From Halomonas sp. QHL1 (lineage in GTDB: Bacteria; Pseudomonadota; Gammaproteobacteria; Pseudomonadales; Halomonadaceae): a stretch of 64,000 nt of DNA. Below are positions 16,511-25,601 of the stretch, in pieces. The stretch lies in contig NZ_MINL01000001.1 of assembly GCF_001882345.1 (NCBI RefSeq), forward strand, positions 3,233,852-3,297,851, given 5' to 3'. Made by a program: the position numbers and the translations under genes. The notes beneath the pieces are model-generated. The model was given only the letters and a program-made list of their open reading frames with translations. It had not been told where the DNA came from and did not search any database. Position 1 is the first letter of the stretch. Each line of letters begins with the position of its first letter.

Positions 16511-18607
16511 ATGGCATTCGACGCAATTTTCGAGCCGATCGACATCGGCAAGCTGACTATCCGCAACCGTGTGGTCAGTACCGCTCACGCTGAGGTGCAT
16601 GCCACCGACGGCGGTATGACCACAGAGCGTTACGTCAGGTACTACGAGGAGAAGGCCAAAGGTGGTTGTGGTCTATGTATTTGCGGTGGCTCATCGGTGG
16701 TGTCCATCGATAGCCCTCAGGGTTGGTGGAGCTCGGTAAACCTTTCCACCGATCGCATTATTCCGTACTTCCAGAATTTGGCCGAGGCCGTGCATAAGCA
16801 TGGCGGCAAGATCATGATCCAGATTACCCATATGGGGCGTCGCTCCCGCTGGGACGGTTTCGACTGGTCGACCCTGGTATCACCCTCCGGTATCCGTGAG
16901 CCGGTGCACCGCTCTACCTGTAAGACCATTGAGGAAGAGGAGATCTGGCGTATTGTCGGCGACTTTGCCCAGGCCGCGCGCCGGGCAAAGGAAGGTGGCC
17001 TCGACGGTGTTGAGCTTTCTGCCGTGCACCAGCATTTGATCGATCAGTTCTGGAGCCCACGGGTCAACAAGCGTGAGGACGAGTGGGGCGGTAGCTTCGA
17101 GAACCGTATGCGCTTCGGCATGGAAGTGCTGCAAGCGGTACGTGCTGAAGTGGGTGACGACTTCGTTGTGGGTATGCGTATCTGTGGCGACGAGTTCCAC
17201 CCGGATGGTCTTTCTCACGACGATATGAAGCAGATCGCCGCCTACTACGATGCCACCGGTATGGTGGATTTCTTCGGCGTTATCGGTTCTGGCTGCGACA
17301 CTCACAACACCCTCGCCAACGTTATCCCTAATATGTCCTATCCGCCGGAGCCTTTCCTACACCTGGCGGCGGGGATCAAGGAAGTGGTGAACGTGCCGGT
17401 GATCCACGCCCAGAACATTAAGGATCCCAATCAGGCCCAGCGTATCCTCGAAGGGGGCTACGTAGACCTGGTGGGTATGACACGGGCACATATTGCCGAC
17501 CCTCACCTGATCGCCAAGATCAAGATGGGCCAGATCGATCAGATCAAACAGTGTGTGGGCGCTAACTACTGCATCGACCGCCAGTACCAGGGCCTGGACG
17601 TACTGTGCATTCAAAACGCCGCAACCTCGCGGGAATACATGGGCCTGCCCCACATCATTGAGAAAACTGAGGGCGCCAAACGCAAAGTTGTCGTGGTAGG
17701 CGGCGGCCCCGGCGGTATGGAGGCAGCGCGGGTAGCCGCTGAGCGCGGTCACGATGTCACTCTGTTTGAGGCCGCTGACGCCTTGGGCGGGCAGATCACA
17801 ATTGCCGCCCAGGCACCCCAGCGCGATCAGATCGCCGGTATCACCCGCTGGTTTCAACTGGAGCTGGCGCGGCTAAAAATCGACCTGCGTCTGGGCACCC
17901 GCGCCGATGAGGCGACGCTGCTCGATCTGCGCCCGGATATCGTGGTGCTCGCCACCGGTGGCCAGCCCTTCCTTAGCCAGCACCCCGAGTGGGGTTACTC
18001 GGAGAATGCCGAGGAGAGCTTGGTAGTCAGCACCTGGGATATTCTCTCAGGCAAAGTGGCGCCAGGTAAAAACGTGCTGATTTATGACGCCATCTGCGAA
18101 TTCTCCGGCGTCTCGGCGGCGGATTTTCTCGCCGACAAGGGCGCCAAGGTGGAGATCGTCACCGACGATATTAAACCCGGCGCGGCGGTGGGCGGTACCA
18201 CCTTCCCCACCTACTACCGCAGCCTCTACGAGAAGGAGGTGATCATGTCCTCCGACCTGATGCTGCATAAGGTTTACCGCGAGGGCGACGGCCTGGTGGC
18301 GGTGCTCGAAAATGAGTACACCGGTGCTTTGGAAGAGCGCGTGGTGGATCAGGTAGTGGTCGAGAACGGCGTACGCCCTGACGAAGCGCTCTACTACGCC
18401 CTGAAGGAGCAGTCCCGCAACAAAGGGCAGGTCGACCTGGAGGCACTCTATGCCATCAAGCCGCAGCCTTGCCTGATTGAAGAGAGAGTGGATGAGAGAG
18501 GCGAGGAAGGAGATGGCTTCCTGCTGTTCCGCCTGGGCGACTGCACGGCACCGCGTAACGCCCATGCGGCCATTTACGACGCCCTGCGAATCTGCAAGGA
18601 CTTCTGA
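16511..18607 (+). CDS. dgcA: Dimethylglycine demethylase subunit DgcA (OYE/TMADH-like flavoprotein)
   Basis: This 698-residue protein has an N-terminal FMN TIM barrel of the old-yellow-enzyme type (FEPIDIGKLTIRNRVVSTAH, MIQITHMGRRSRW). An Fe-S segment (about residues 348-366) and a C-terminal FAD/NAD-binding half (KVVVVGGGPGGMEAARVAAE) follow. The layout is that of trimethylamine dehydrogenase. With DgcB it oxidatively removes a methyl group from dimethylglycine, giving sarcosine and formaldehyde or a folate adduct. The Fe-S site reads C348-x2-A351-x2-C354-x11-C366, so one of the four TMADH cysteine ligands is Ala. It lies in an operon with dgcB, etfA and etfB. Confidence 0.93.
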   Translation: MAFDAIFEPIDIGKLTIRNRVVSTAHAEVHATDGGMTTERYVRYYEEKAKGGCGLCICGGSSVVSIDSPQGWWSSVNLSTDRIIPYFQNLAEAVHKHGGKIMIQITHMGRRSRWDGFDWSTLVSPSGIREPVHRSTCKTIEEEEIWRIVGDFAQAARRAKEGGLDGVELSAVHQHLIDQFWSPRVNKREDEWGGSFENRMRFGMEVLQAVRAEVGDDFVVGMRICGDEFHPDGLSHDDMKQIAAYYDATGMVDFFGVIGSGCDTHNTLANVIPNMSYPPEPFLHLAAGIKEVVNVPVIHAQNIKDPNQAQRILEGGYVDLVGMTRAHIADPHLIAKIKMGQIDQIKQCVGANYCIDRQYQGLDVLCIQNAATSREYMGLPHIIEKTEGAKRKVVVVGGGPGGMEAARVAAERGHDVTLFEAADALGGQITIAAQAPQRDQIAGITRWFQLELARLKIDLRLGTRADEATLLDLRPDIVVLATGGQPFLSQHPEWGYSENAEESLVVSTWDILSGKVAPGKNVLIYDAICEFSGVSAADFLADKGAKVEIVTDDIKPGAAVGGTTFPTYYRSLYEKEVIMSSDLMLHKVYREGDGLVAVLENEYTGALEERVVDQVVVENGVRPDEALYYALKEQSRNKGQVDLEALYAIKPQPCLIEERVDERGEEGDGFLLFRLGDCTAPRNAHAAIYDALRICKDF

Positions 18608-18627
18608 CGGCTTAGGAGGTGAGTACC

Positions 18628-20631
18628 ATGCTCAATACGCTCTTGCCGATACTGATTTTTACTGCCCTGGCCCTGGCAGTAATCGGCGCTGTACGCCGTA
18701 TACGCCTGTGGCGTCAGGGGCGCCCCTCGCGGGTGAACCTGCTCAAGGGATTGGTTGCCCTGCCGCGCCGCTATTTGGTGGATCTGCACCATGTAGTGGG
18801 GCGTGACAAAATGATCTCCAACACCCATGTGGCCACCGCCGGTGGCTTCGTGGCCGCTGCCGTGCTGATGATCCTGGTGCACGGTCTGGGTATCGCCAAC
18901 CTATTGTTAGGCGGATTACTGCTACTGGCGAGCTCCTCCATGTTCGTCGGTAGCCTCTTCGTGGCGCGGCGGCGGCTTAACCCTCCAGCTCGGCTCTCCA
19001 AGGGCCCCTGGATGCGTCTGCCCAAGAGTCTGATGGCGTTCTCGATAGGCGTCTTCCTGATCACGCTGCCCACGGTAGGTCTGCTGCCTGAAGGTTTGCT
19101 TGAAGGGGGCAGTAGCTGGCTGCTGGCGCTGGTATTAGCGGGCGTCGTGGCCTGGGGCCTGGGGGAAATGTTTTTCGGCATGACCTGGGGCGGGCCCATG
19201 AAGCACGCCTTCGCCGGTGCCCTGCATCTGGCCTTCCACCGTCGCGCCGAGCGCTTCTCCACGAAAAAAGGCGGCGCTGGTCGTTCAACGGGTCTCAAGG
19301 CACTCAACCTTGAGGATGAAGCGACGCCTCTGGGGGTGGAAAAGCCGACCGACTTTACCTGGAACCAACTGCTGGGCTTCGACGCTTGCGTGCAGTGCGG
19401 TCGCTGCGAGGCGGTGTGCCCTGCCTTTGCCGCCGGTCAGCCGCTGAACCCCAAGAAGCTGATCCAGGACATGGTGGTGGGTATGGCGGGGGGCAGTGAT
19501 GCCGCCTATGCCGGTTCCCCCTACCCTGGCAAGCCGGTAGGTGAACACGCAGGGTCTCCCCATGGGCCCATCGTGGCGCTGGAAGGAAAAGCGTTGGTCG
19601 ACGCCGATACGCTCTGGTCGTGTACGACCTGCCGCGCCTGCGTGGAAGAGTGTCCGATGATGATCGAGCACGTGGATGCGATTGTCGATATGCGCCGCCA
19701 CCTGACCCTGGAACGGGGCAAAACGCCCAACAAAGGCGCCGAGGTGCTCGACAATTTGATCGCCACCGACAATCCCGGCGGTTTCGATCCTGGCTCGCGG
19801 CTCAACTGGGCGGCGGATCTTAACCTACCGCTCATGGCAGATCTTAAGCAGGTCGATGTGCTGTTGTGGCTAGGGGATGGCGCCTTTGATATGCGCAACC
19901 AGCACACCTTGCGTGCACTGGTCAAAGTGCTGCGCGCTGCTGAAGTCGATTTCGCGGTGTTGGGTGCCGAAGAGCGCGATAGCGGCGACGTGGCCCGGCG
20001 TCTAGGCGATGAGGCGACGTTCCAATCCCTGGCGAAGCGCAATATTGCCACCCTGGCTCAGTATCGCTTCTTGCAGATTGTTTCCTGCGATCCCCACAGC
20101 TTTCATGTGCTGGGCAATGAGTACGGTGAGCTAGGGGGACATTATGAGGTACGTCACCACAGTACCTTCATTGCCGAGCTGTATGAGGCCGGTCGACTGG
20201 CGTTCGCACCCTGGAAAGGCGGCAGCGTCACCTATCACGACCCGTGTTACCTGGGGCGCTATAACGGTGAATACGAGGCACCACGTAACGTGCTTAAGGC
20301 GCTGGGCATCGAGGTCAAGGAGATGGAACGCTCCGGCTTCCGCTCGCGCTGCTGCGGCGGCGGTGGCGGGGCACCGATTACCGATATTCCCGGTGAACGG
20401 CGGATTCCCGATATGCGCATGAACGATGTCAAGGAGAGCGGTGCCGAGCTGGTGGCGGTGGGCTGCCCGCAGTGTACCGCCATGCTGGAAGGCGTGGTGG
20501 ATGCCAGCGCCGAAGTGCGCGATATCGCCGAACTGGTGGCCGATGCGCTGGTTGAGCGTTCCGCTGACGATGTGTCCGGCGCATCCCGCCGAACCACTGC
20601 ATCGACGACTGCTGAAGAGGTGATCGTATGA
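18628..20631 (+). CDS. dgcB: Dimethylglycine demethylation protein DgcB (membrane Fe-S/CCG electron carrier)
   Basis: This 667-residue protein begins with several membrane helices (TLLPILIFTALALAVIGAV, AAAVLMILVHGLGIANLLLG, LLALVLAGVVAWGLGEMFFG). Two 4Fe-4S motifs follow, at Cys254 (CVQCGRCEAVCP) and Cys332 (CTTCRACVEECP), and then CCG domains (YHDPCYLGRYNG, RCCGGGGGAP). This is the plan of HdrD/GlpC-like quinone-linked electron carriers. It probably takes electrons from DgcA and the Etf pair to the quinone pool. Start 18628 has AGGAGGT 7 nt upstream. Its stop overlaps the next start (ATGA, 20628-20631), showing translational coupling. Confidence 0.92.
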   Translation: MLNTLLPILIFTALALAVIGAVRRIRLWRQGRPSRVNLLKGLVALPRRYLVDLHHVVGRDKMISNTHVATAGGFVAAAVLMILVHGLGIANLLLGGLLLLASSSMFVGSLFVARRRLNPPARLSKGPWMRLPKSLMAFSIGVFLITLPTVGLLPEGLLEGGSSWLLALVLAGVVAWGLGEMFFGMTWGGPMKHAFAGALHLAFHRRAERFSTKKGGAGRSTGLKALNLEDEATPLGVEKPTDFTWNQLLGFDACVQCGRCEAVCPAFAAGQPLNPKKLIQDMVVGMAGGSDAAYAGSPYPGKPVGEHAGSPHGPIVALEGKALVDADTLWSCTTCRACVEECPMMIEHVDAIVDMRRHLTLERGKTPNKGAEVLDNLIATDNPGGFDPGSRLNWAADLNLPLMADLKQVDVLLWLGDGAFDMRNQHTLRALVKVLRAAEVDFAVLGAEERDSGDVARRLGDEATFQSLAKRNIATLAQYRFLQIVSCDPHSFHVLGNEYGELGGHYEVRHHSTFIAELYEAGRLAFAPWKGGSVTYHDPCYLGRYNGEYEAPRNVLKALGIEVKEMERSGFRSRCCGGGGGAPITDIPGERRIPDMRMNDVKESGAELVAVGCPQCTAMLEGVVDASAEVRDIAELVADALVERSADDVSGASRRTTASTTAEEVIV

Positions 20632-21932
20632 GTGAGATTATTCGCCGCGACCCACGTCGTGAGTGGATCGCACGAAACCGTCTGCACCCCGACAACGCCG
20701 CGGTGCTGGCTGCCCTGGGTGTAAACAGGCGCGGCGGAGCGGTCAGCGAATGGATGGGCCCCAACGGTGTGGTGCGCAAGAATCCTCGTGCCATCGGCTT
20801 TATCGGCCCTAATGGCGTCAAACGGATTGATCGTAGTGGCCTCCAGCAAGGGGGGCAGGCCTCCGCGACCACCACGGCGGCGCGCGATAGCCGCCGCACG
20901 GTGACCATTGATCAGCCCTCCTTCCTAGTGGCCGTGGTGCCCGACCTGACCGGCGGGCGCCTCTCCGGACATGACAAGGATCTGCTGGGCTTGGCCCGGC
21001 GTGTGGCGGATGCCGACGCCGAACAGCCCGGCGCCGTGGTGGCGATCCTGTTTGGTGAGCATAAGGGCGAGGGGGGCGGCGAGCTTAAGGAGCAGGCGCT
21101 GGGCGAAGCCGGGATCGATCGCGTCGTGCATCTTGATGATGAGCTTTACACAGGGTTTGCGCCTGAAGCGCGTCTGGCTGCTTTAAGCGCCGTCGAGCGG
21201 GAGATGACGCCGCGCTTCTGGCTGTTGCCAGACTCGCCCCTGGGCGGAGCCGATTTGGGGCGGCGGCTTGCATTACACCTGGGTGAACGCGCTGCCACTG
21301 GGGTGTGGCAGGTGGAAGCTGATAATGAGGCCTCTTTGGGTTGGCGCTGTACTGCCCGTGGCGCCGCTGGGAGCCTGGATATCCAGCGCCCTCTGCCGCG
21401 GGTTGCACTGGCGCTGGCCGAGTGCGCCGAACCGGTGGACGAGACCCGGCATGCGGCCGAGCACCTGACCCTGATAGCGTCAATTCCCACCACTCTATCG
21501 CGCATTGAAGACCTGGGGCAGGTGGCGGTTGATCCCGCCGGCGTGGCGCTGGCCGAGGCTGAGTTCATCCTCTCCGGTGGCAACGGCGTCAAGCAGTGGG
21601 ACGCCTTCCACCATGCCGCGAAAGTCCTCGGCGCTACCGAAGGAGCCTCGCGTGTCGCGGTAGACGACGGCTTTATGGCACGCGATCGTCAGGTGGGCGC
21701 CACCGGCACCTGGGTAACCGCCCGAGTCTATATGGCGGTGGGTATTTCAGGCGCTATCCAGCACCTGCAGGGCATTCAGCGCTGCGACAAGGTAGTGGCA
21801 ATCAATCTCGATCCGGGGTGCGACATCATCAAGCGCGCCGACCTGGCGGTGATTGGCGACAGCACACAAATTCTGGCCGCGCTAGTGGCCATGGTGGAAA
21901 AGCAGCGGGGAGGGCAGCGCGATGCAGCCTGA
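20628..21932 (+). CDS. etfA: Electron transfer flavoprotein alpha subunit, betaine-locus type
   Basis: This 434-residue protein has the ETF-alpha FAD-binding C-terminus (ARDRQVGATGTWVTARVYMA, GISGAIQHLQGIQRCDKVVA and INLDPGCDIIKRADLAVIGD). An extra N-terminal segment of about 100 residues contains two related WMGPNGVVRKNPRA / GFIGPNGVKRIDRS units; ordinary EtfA lacks it. It forms the FAD subunit that accepts electrons in the dgc system. It overlaps dgcB by 4 bp and the beta subunit by 11 bp. A counterpart lies in the same place in Pseudomonas (PA5400). Confidence 0.9.
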   Translation: MSEIIRRDPRREWIARNRLHPDNAAVLAALGVNRRGGAVSEWMGPNGVVRKNPRAIGFIGPNGVKRIDRSGLQQGGQASATTTAARDSRRTVTIDQPSFLVAVVPDLTGGRLSGHDKDLLGLARRVADADAEQPGAVVAILFGEHKGEGGGELKEQALGEAGIDRVVHLDDELYTGFAPEARLAALSAVEREMTPRFWLLPDSPLGGADLGRRLALHLGERAATGVWQVEADNEASLGWRCTARGAAGSLDIQRPLPRVALALAECAEPVDETRHAAEHLTLIASIPTTLSRIEDLGQVAVDPAGVALAEAEFILSGGNGVKQWDAFHHAAKVLGATEGASRVAVDDGFMARDRQVGATGTWVTARVYMAVGISGAIQHLQGIQRCDKVVAINLDPGCDIIKRADLAVIGDSTQILAALVAMVEKQRGGQRDAA

Positions 21933-22764
21933 TTTACACCAGAAGCAGCAACAAGAGGGAATCGACGTGGCGGTGCTGGTCTCCATCGGCCGTCACCCTG
22001 CCACCGGCCGCGCGAGGCGCGCAGAGCAGGATTCCCGGGGCCTGGAGCTTGCGCTGGCCATGGAAGCCGAACTGCCGGGCACTCGGATTAGCGTACTGCA
22101 TGCTGGTTCACAGGATGTTGACAGCGAGGCAGCCCTGCGCGGCTACTTGGGTATGGCCACAGGCGGCGGCATGGGGCTTGAGTCCATGACTCTGCTAGAG
22201 CAGCCTGAAGGCAGTGATGCCATTCAGCCCCTGGTGGAACATTTAGCCGCTACCTCGCCCCAGCTAGTGATCACCGGCGCCCGGGCAGAGCGCGGTGAAG
22301 GCTCTGGGCTTTTGCCCTATGCGTTGGCAGAACATCTCGGCTGGCCATTGGTTAATAGCTTGGCGTCGGTAGAGAAGGTGGAAAATGGCGTGGTTACGCT
22401 GCTTCAGGCGTTGCCCCGGGGTCAGCGTCGTCGTCTCAAGGTGCGCCTACCCGCCATCATCAGCGTGGACGAAGCGGCGCCGGCGGCGCGTCAGAGCGCC
22501 TTCGGCCCGGCGCGTCGAGCCACCTTTGCGATTACGACCACTACCCCTGAAGCCGACAGCGAACTAGCCCAGTGGCATCTGGCCCCTGCACGTAAACGGC
22601 CTAAGCGTCTGAAAATCGTTAAAGCTGCGTCAGCCAGGGATCGCTTCAAGGCGGCAGCCTCCAAAGCCGAGGGCAAGGGCGGGCAGGTGCTCACCGACGT
22701 TACCCCCGAACAGGGCGCCGAGGCGATCTACAAGCTGCTGAAGGAAGAGGATGTGCTGCGCTGA
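21922..22764 (+). CDS. etfB: Electron transfer flavoprotein beta subunit, betaine-locus type
   Basis: This 280-residue protein has the ETF-beta/FixA pattern: VLVSIGRHPATGRARRAEQD at the N-terminus, PQLVITGARAERGEGSGLLPYALAEHLGW in the centre, and the recognition-like GQRRRLKVRLPAIISVDEAA. A basic, Ala/Lys-rich C-terminal tail (KRPKRLKIVKAASARDRFKA) follows. It pairs with the alpha subunit to carry electrons from the dimethylglycine dehydrogenase. The start overlaps the alpha gene. It is the last gene of the operon and is followed by a strong terminator. Confidence 0.88.
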   Translation: MQPDLHQKQQQEGIDVAVLVSIGRHPATGRARRAEQDSRGLELALAMEAELPGTRISVLHAGSQDVDSEAALRGYLGMATGGGMGLESMTLLEQPEGSDAIQPLVEHLAATSPQLVITGARAERGEGSGLLPYALAEHLGWPLVNSLASVEKVENGVVTLLQALPRGQRRRLKVRLPAIISVDEAAPAARQSAFGPARRATFAITTTTPEADSELAQWHLAPARKRPKRLKIVKAASARDRFKAAASKAEGKGGQVLTDVTPEQGAEAIYKLLKEEDVLR

Positions 22765-22798
22765 CCCAGCCTGTGCATCACGCCGCTAACCATCACTC

Positions 22799-22825
22799 AA
22801 GCCCGCCTTTTTCAGGCGGGCTTTT
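22799..22825. terminator. Bidirectional terminator between etfB and the DMT gene
   Basis: The stem AAGCCCGCC / GGCGGGCTT (22799-22807, 22815-22823) is followed by T on one strand, and A-rich bases give U on the other. It separates two convergent genes. Confidence 0.85.
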
Positions 22826-23713
22826 CTATTGGCCGATAAAACCCGGATAAAGCTGCAGACGCTGCCTTTCCAGACGCAAGCCTATCCAGGCATGCACTAC
22901 CAGCACCAGGATCACCACACCACCGCCGAGTAGCGTCGAAGTCGTAGGTGTCTCAGCTAATAACCACCACACCCACAGTGTGCCCAATGCGGTTTCGACC
23001 AGATAAAACAGCGCCACCTCAGTAGACGACAGATAGCGGGTGGCGCTGTTGATCAGCACCGTGGCCAAGGGCATCTGCACCAGCCCCATCAGCGCCAGTA
23101 CGCCATAGCGCTGGGCATCCAGCTCCAGCGGCGAGGCCATGGGCAGGGCAACCGCCGCCGAGAGCAACCCACCACCGGCAATCACCGTCATAGGATCAAT
23201 CGCTGGATAGCGGCGCAGCAGGGTCAGGTTGCCGCCGATAGCTGCCGAGGCCGCCAAGGCATAAAGATTACCTACCAGCATCCCGATAGCCCCCTCGCCT
23301 ATGAACACCAAACCCATGCCCAGCATGCAGACAGCAATGGCCACCAGCGTTCGCAGCGCGACTTTTTCACCCAGGAAAATCCGTGAAAACAGCGCGGCAA
23401 ACAGCGGCGCTGTACTTAGGATTACCACCACATTGGCCACGTTGGCGTTCATGACTGCCAGAACAAACAGGCTGGATATCAGACCCAGCAGCAGCGCCGA
23501 GGCCAGTGAGGAGAACGGGTTGCTGCTCAGCGTCGCCAGCCGCTTGCCTGCCCAGCATAAAAGCCCCAGCACGCAGAACATCAATAAACCGCGCCAGAAC
23601 ACGATGGTCCAACCGTCGGTGCGCGCAAGGCGTATAAGCAAACCGTCGAAGCTGAGAAACACCACGCCCAAGACCACCATGAGTAGACCGCGCTGGTAAG
23701 GGCTTGACTGCAT
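22826..23713 (-). CDS. DMT-superfamily (EamA) transporter
   Basis: This 295-residue protein has ten predicted helices forming two EamA repeats (GLLMVVLGVVFLSFDGLLIR and NLYALAASAAIGGNLTLLRR). Family members export amino acids or other metabolites, or take up small compounds. The location beside the betaine genes suggests a metabolite of this pathway, but the substrate is not shown. The start at 23713 has GGGAG upstream (7-nt spacing); an in-frame ATG at 23734 is less likely. Confidence 0.85.
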   Translation of the reverse strand: MQSSPYQRGLLMVVLGVVFLSFDGLLIRLARTDGWTIVFWRGLLMFCVLGLLCWAGKRLATLSSNPFSSLASALLLGLISSLFVLAVMNANVANVVVILSTAPLFAALFSRIFLGEKVALRTLVAIAVCMLGMGLVFIGEGAIGMLVGNLYALAASAAIGGNLTLLRRYPAIDPMTVIAGGGLLSAAVALPMASPLELDAQRYGVLALMGLVQMPLATVLINSATRYLSSTEVALFYLVETALGTLWVWWLLAETPTTSTLLGGGVVILVLVVHAWIGLRLERQRLQLYPGFIGQ

Positions 23714-23740
23714 TGTCTTACTCCCGGTTGGCACAAAAGA

Positions 23741-23769
23741 AAACCACCCGCCGAATAGGCGGGCGGTTT
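23741..23769 (-). terminator. Terminator of the BCCT transporter gene
   Basis: On the minus strand a 12-bp stem (AAACCGCCCGCC against GGCGGGTGGTTT, one mispair) with a 5-nt loop precedes TTTTCTTTT. It lies 9 bp after the stop at 23778. Confidence 0.85.
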
Positions 23770-23777
23770 AGAGTTGA

Positions 23778-25358
23778 TTAGCTAGCGATTTTGGGCACCG
23801 CGTTGAGCTGTTGCCACTCCTTGTGAAGCCCCATATAAAGACTAAAACACATCAGCAAGAGAACCAACGTAAAGGGGAGTCCCGTGGCCACCGCGCCCGC
23901 CTGCAGTGCGCTGAGTGCCGTGCTTCCGCCGCCGTACAGCAACACACCCGCAATAATGCCTTCCAGCGCTGCCCAGAACACTCGCTGGCCCTTGGGTGCA
24001 TCGGTTTTGCCGCCAGCGGTGATGCTATCTATCACCAGCGAGCCGGAGTCTGAAGAGGTAATGAAAAATACCAGTACCAGAATAATCCCCAGCGTCGACG
24101 TTATGCTGGTCATGGGCAGCTGCTCCAGCATATGGAACATAGCTAGCGAGACGTCACCAATGCCGTTGGCCAGCTCACCCACGCCGTTTGAGGCTTGAAA
24201 AAGTGCCGTGCCGCCAAAGGCGCTCATCCATACCAGCGTGACCAGCGTTGGCACCAGCAGTACCGCGATCAGAAATTCACGCACCGTGCGCCCCCGGGAT
24301 ACGCGAGCGATAAACATGCCGACAAACGGAGACCAAGAGATCCACCACGCCCAGTAAAAGATCGTCCAGCCGTGATACCAGGTGTCGTCCTCACGGCCAA
24401 TCCAGTTCGACAGCGGCAAAAGGTGGCTCACGTAGTCCAGCGCCGTGGTGCCGATGCCTGTCAGAATCATCAGGGTCGGCCCGGCGATAAATACAAACAG
24501 CAGCAGCGCCGCCGCAATGACCATGTTGATGTTCGAGAATAGCTTGACGCCACCGTCGAGACCCCGCCATACCGAGATCAGCGCGATCACTGTAACCACC
24601 ACAATAATTGCCAGTTGCGTTCCGATGGTATTGGGAGTGCCGAACACGTAGGCAAGCCCGCTGGCCGCTTGGGTAGCACCAAAACCGAGCGAGGTGGCCA
24701 GGCCAAAAATGGTTGAGAGTACGGCAAGAATATCCATGATATGGCCTGCCCAACCGCGGGTTCGCTCGCCAAGAATGGGGTAAAAGGCGGAGCGCAGTGT
24801 TAGTGGCAGGCCCTTGTTATAAGCGAAGAAAGCGAGTGAGAGTGCCACCACGCCATAAATGGCCCAGGGGTGCAGTCCCCAGTGGAACATCGTCGCCCCC
24901 ATGGCGGCGCTGGCGCCTTCCGGCGTCCCCGCCGGCGCATTCAAGGGCGTTCCGTACCAATCGGTATAATAGGCCACCGGCTCAGCAACGCTCCAGAACA
25001 TCAAACCAATGCCCATGCCTGCCGCAAACAGCATGGCGAACCAGGAGGTGCGCGAGTATTCCGGCTTGGCATCTTTGCCGCCAAGACGAATCCGACCTAG
25101 CGGCAAGCAGATCAGTACGAGGCAGAAAACCACAAAAACGTTACCCGCAATCATGAATAGCCAGTCGAAGTGTTCGATCGACCAGTTCTTGGCAAACCCA
25201 AGGTGAGTATTAGCGGCATCTGGGTAAACCAGTGCGTAAAGAATGAACAGCAGAATGGCGAGAGCGGAGAGTGGAAAGACGGGGTTATGAAAATCCAACC
25301 CCATTATCTGGGTATTGTCCTGTCCAGGCGACAGAACCGGGTCGTCATTGTTTTTCAT
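23778..25358 (-). CDS. BCCT-family transporter (betaine/choline/carnitine)
   Basis: This 526-residue protein of 12 membrane helices has the BCCT signatures GMGIGLMFWSVAEPVAYY (glycine-rich segment in helix 3) and the Trp-rich helix 8 region FYWAWWISWSPFVGMFIARV. BCCT carriers import glycine betaine, choline or related quaternary amines by ion symport. The short C-terminal tail suggests metabolic uptake rather than an osmosensing carrier. Beside glycine-betaine catabolic genes it is the obvious substrate entry route. It is divergent from fdhA across a 243-bp region. The start has AAGGA 7 nt upstream. Confidence 0.93.
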   Translation of the reverse strand: MKNNDDPVLSPGQDNTQIMGLDFHNPVFPLSALAILLFILYALVYPDAANTHLGFAKNWSIEHFDWLFMIAGNVFVVFCLVLICLPLGRIRLGGKDAKPEYSRTSWFAMLFAAGMGIGLMFWSVAEPVAYYTDWYGTPLNAPAGTPEGASAAMGATMFHWGLHPWAIYGVVALSLAFFAYNKGLPLTLRSAFYPILGERTRGWAGHIMDILAVLSTIFGLATSLGFGATQAASGLAYVFGTPNTIGTQLAIIVVVTVIALISVWRGLDGGVKLFSNINMVIAAALLLFVFIAGPTLMILTGIGTTALDYVSHLLPLSNWIGREDDTWYHGWTIFYWAWWISWSPFVGMFIARVSRGRTVREFLIAVLLVPTLVTLVWMSAFGGTALFQASNGVGELANGIGDVSLAMFHMLEQLPMTSITSTLGIILVLVFFITSSDSGSLVIDSITAGGKTDAPKGQRVFWAALEGIIAGVLLYGGGSTALSALQAGAVATGLPFTLVLLLMCFSLYMGLHKEWQQLNAVPKIAS

Positions 25359-25445
25359 TGGGTTTCCTTGGTGGCTCTTGTTAGACGTCGGGGTTGCGTC
25401 ACATTGCCGACGCTATGAATTGTTGGGCCTGTTGCAAAGGAGGAG

Positions 25446-25461
25446 TGTCGTGAAAGCGACC
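25446..25461. promoter_or_regulatory. Candidate GbdR-type dyad between the BCCT gene and fdhA
   Basis: TGTCGTGAAAGCGACC at 25446-25461 shares its TGTCGTG half and CGAC end with the element before the dgc operon. The divergent position could serve both promoters. This is an inference from similarity only. Confidence 0.35.
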
Positions 25462-25601
25462 TCTATCTATTCATCTTGGCTAGGATGTCTTGAATAGATA
25501 TGTGAGTGCCTTTTTGGGGTAAGTCCCAATGCGCGGAGGGGATAGGGTGGGATAGCGCAATCAACCATCATGAACAGAACAATAAGCCACAGGAGCCAGC
25601 C

